IMG/VR virus record: IMGVR_UViG_3300037262_000003
Coordinates: 1 to 64,000 of that record
Strand: one strand, 5' to 3'
DNA: 64,000 nt
Source: a virus
In this document: positions 63,347 to 64,000 of the stretch, piece by piece
How the letters are laid out: each line of letters starts with the position of its first letter
Position numbering within the stretch: position 1 is the stretch's first letter
Notes under the pieces: model-generated
Told to the model about the DNA's origin: nothing
Seen by the model: only the letters and a program-made list of their open reading frames with translations
Databases searched by the model: none
Made by a program: the position numbers and the translations under genes

Positions 63347-63691
63347 CTACTCCCAGTCCTCGTGATAGACGCGTGCCGGAATTATCCCACCCATCTTCTG
63401 GGCGAAACGCTCTCCGTCATCTGTGCGCTCTGGTGCGTGCATGAGCTGCCCGCCAGTTGCGGCCTGGGCGCGCTGGTACAGAGCTGTTCCTATTCCCCTG
63501 CCACGATCTGCCTTGTCGTAGACCTTTACCTCACCGATCTGCGGACGAGACTGGCCTGAGTCGTAGTTAGACAGATAGCTCAGGTGCGCCACGGGCTCGT
63601 CATTCCGCATGGCGAATACGTGGCCCGAGTTGGTGTCCGGGTCGTGGTGCTCCTCGAACTGCACACTGTTGAGGTGGTCTGTCGCTGACAT
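63347..63691 (-). CDS. GNAT acetyltransferase
   Basis: 114 aa. GEVKVYDKADRGRGIGTALYQRA is the GNAT motif A (R-G-x-G-I-G-x-A). Ends with RTDDGERFAQKMGG. Substrate unknown; similar to the gene at 20615. Confidence 0.8.
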   Translation of the reverse strand: MSATDHLNSVQFEEHHDPDTNSGHVFAMRNDEPVAHLSYLSNYDSGQSRPQIGEVKVYDKADRGRGIGTALYQRAQAATGGQLMHAPERTDDGERFAQKMGGIIPARVYHEDWE

Positions 63692-64000
63692 TACTTCATC
63701 CTCGTCTTGTAACCCTTGTCGCCACGCTCTCCAAGGGAATCTCTTGCCTTCTGTTCATCAGGATTGCGGGCTGTTGACCACGAGTCGTGGACTGCATTAG
63801 GCTGTGCCGTAGGATTGTCACCCACGTCTACGGCAGGCAAGGGCATTCCTAGCCTTGCGGCTACTGCCGCCCGATGATGCCCGCCACCCTGGATCTGGTA
63901 GTTACCAGCACGGTCGTTGAACTTGACACCCACAGGAGTCTGAAAACCATTCTCCTTGACGTGCGACTCCAACTTGGACATGTACTCGGGCTCGCGGTTG
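63691..64000 (-). CDS. ParB/Srx-like nuclease, partial
   Basis: The frame is open past the right edge, so its N-terminus lies outside. IQGGGHHRAAVAARLGMPLPAVDV is a ParB-like GxHR motif. ATG 63981 may be internal. Coupled to the GNAT gene. Confidence 0.7.
   Translation of the reverse strand, partial: NREPEYMSKLESHVKENGFQTPVGVKFNDRAGNYQIQGGGHHRAAVAARLGMPLPAVDVGDNPTAQPNAVHDSWSTARNPDEQKARDSLGERGDKGYKTRMK

Noticed and set aside
1-64000. CRISPR arrays, insertion sequences, integrase, attachment site, terminase large subunit, portal, capsid
   Set aside because: Looked for on both strands; none seen in this window.

Overview
This window is part of the genome of a large, lytic-looking, contractile-tailed bacteriophage (myovirus morphology) of an actinobacterial host. 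The phage assignment rests on a near-complete tail module: sheath, tube, T4 gp26-like baseplate/chaperone protein, tape measure with a transglycosylase domain, LysM-like protein, gpD/gp27-like hub, gp5-like spike, gp25-like wedge, baseplate J, gpI-like protein and fibres. The actinobacterial host is inferred from a WhiB-type Fe-S regulator, strong AGGAGG ribosome sites, TTGACA-17-TANNNT promoters and a base composition I judge by eye to be in the high fifties % GC. No integrase, excisionase pair or classical lysogeny repressor was seen. The terminase large subunit, portal and capsid genes are not in the window and presumably lie beyond the right edge.

Layout. (1) 1-10.4 kb: about 34 small, mostly unrecognised leftward genes (37-240 aa), including an ArdA-like antirestriction candidate, a SWIM zinc-finger protein and a DUF2786 protein. 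Many carry their own sigma70-type promoter, often overlapping the hairpin or stop codon of the gene upstream. Two structured RNA segments and one 53-nt tRNA-like RNA occur here. (2) 10.4-10.76 kb: two tRNA-like genes with abnormal D-arm or anticodon loop. (3) 10.77-19.4 kb: a lipoprotein and membrane protein pair, a permuted NlpC/P60-like hydrolase and small membrane protein, a TGT-like TIM-barrel/Cys-cluster protein, a nucleotidyltransferase-like protein, and a three-domain endolysin. (4) 19.4-31.3 kb: RNA repair and recombination. An Rnl2-like ligase, CCA-adding enzyme, T4 Pnkp-like kinase/phosphatase and T4 Rnl1-like ligase form a tRNA-repair suite; also a SpoVS homologue, endonuclease VII, Cas4-like nuclease, WhiB, a PD-(D/E)XK resolvase and RecA. 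tRNA-His and tRNA-Tyr follow. (5) 31.6-41 kb: replication, with family A DNA polymerase, SSB-like protein, MerR-type protein, SNF2-type helicase, CHC2/Toprim primase and DnaB-like helicase. (6) 41-43 kb: a divergent control region and three rightward genes, one with an AT-hook. (7) 43-64 kb: tail and neck module, leftward, interrupted by one rightward Ser/Gly/Ala-rich gene and HNH-type nucleases.

All but four genes are leftward. Genes are tightly packed with ATGA, GTGA and TAATG overlaps. Across the window the pentamer GCCCG is strongly enriched on the + strand relative to its complement, whichever strand the genes are on, which suggests a DNA-level polar motif. The most interesting biology is the combination of tRNAs with abnormal loops with a complete tRNA-healing set (Pnkp, Rnl1, second ligase, CCA enzyme), the structured RNAs under palindromic operators, and promoters built into terminator hairpins.
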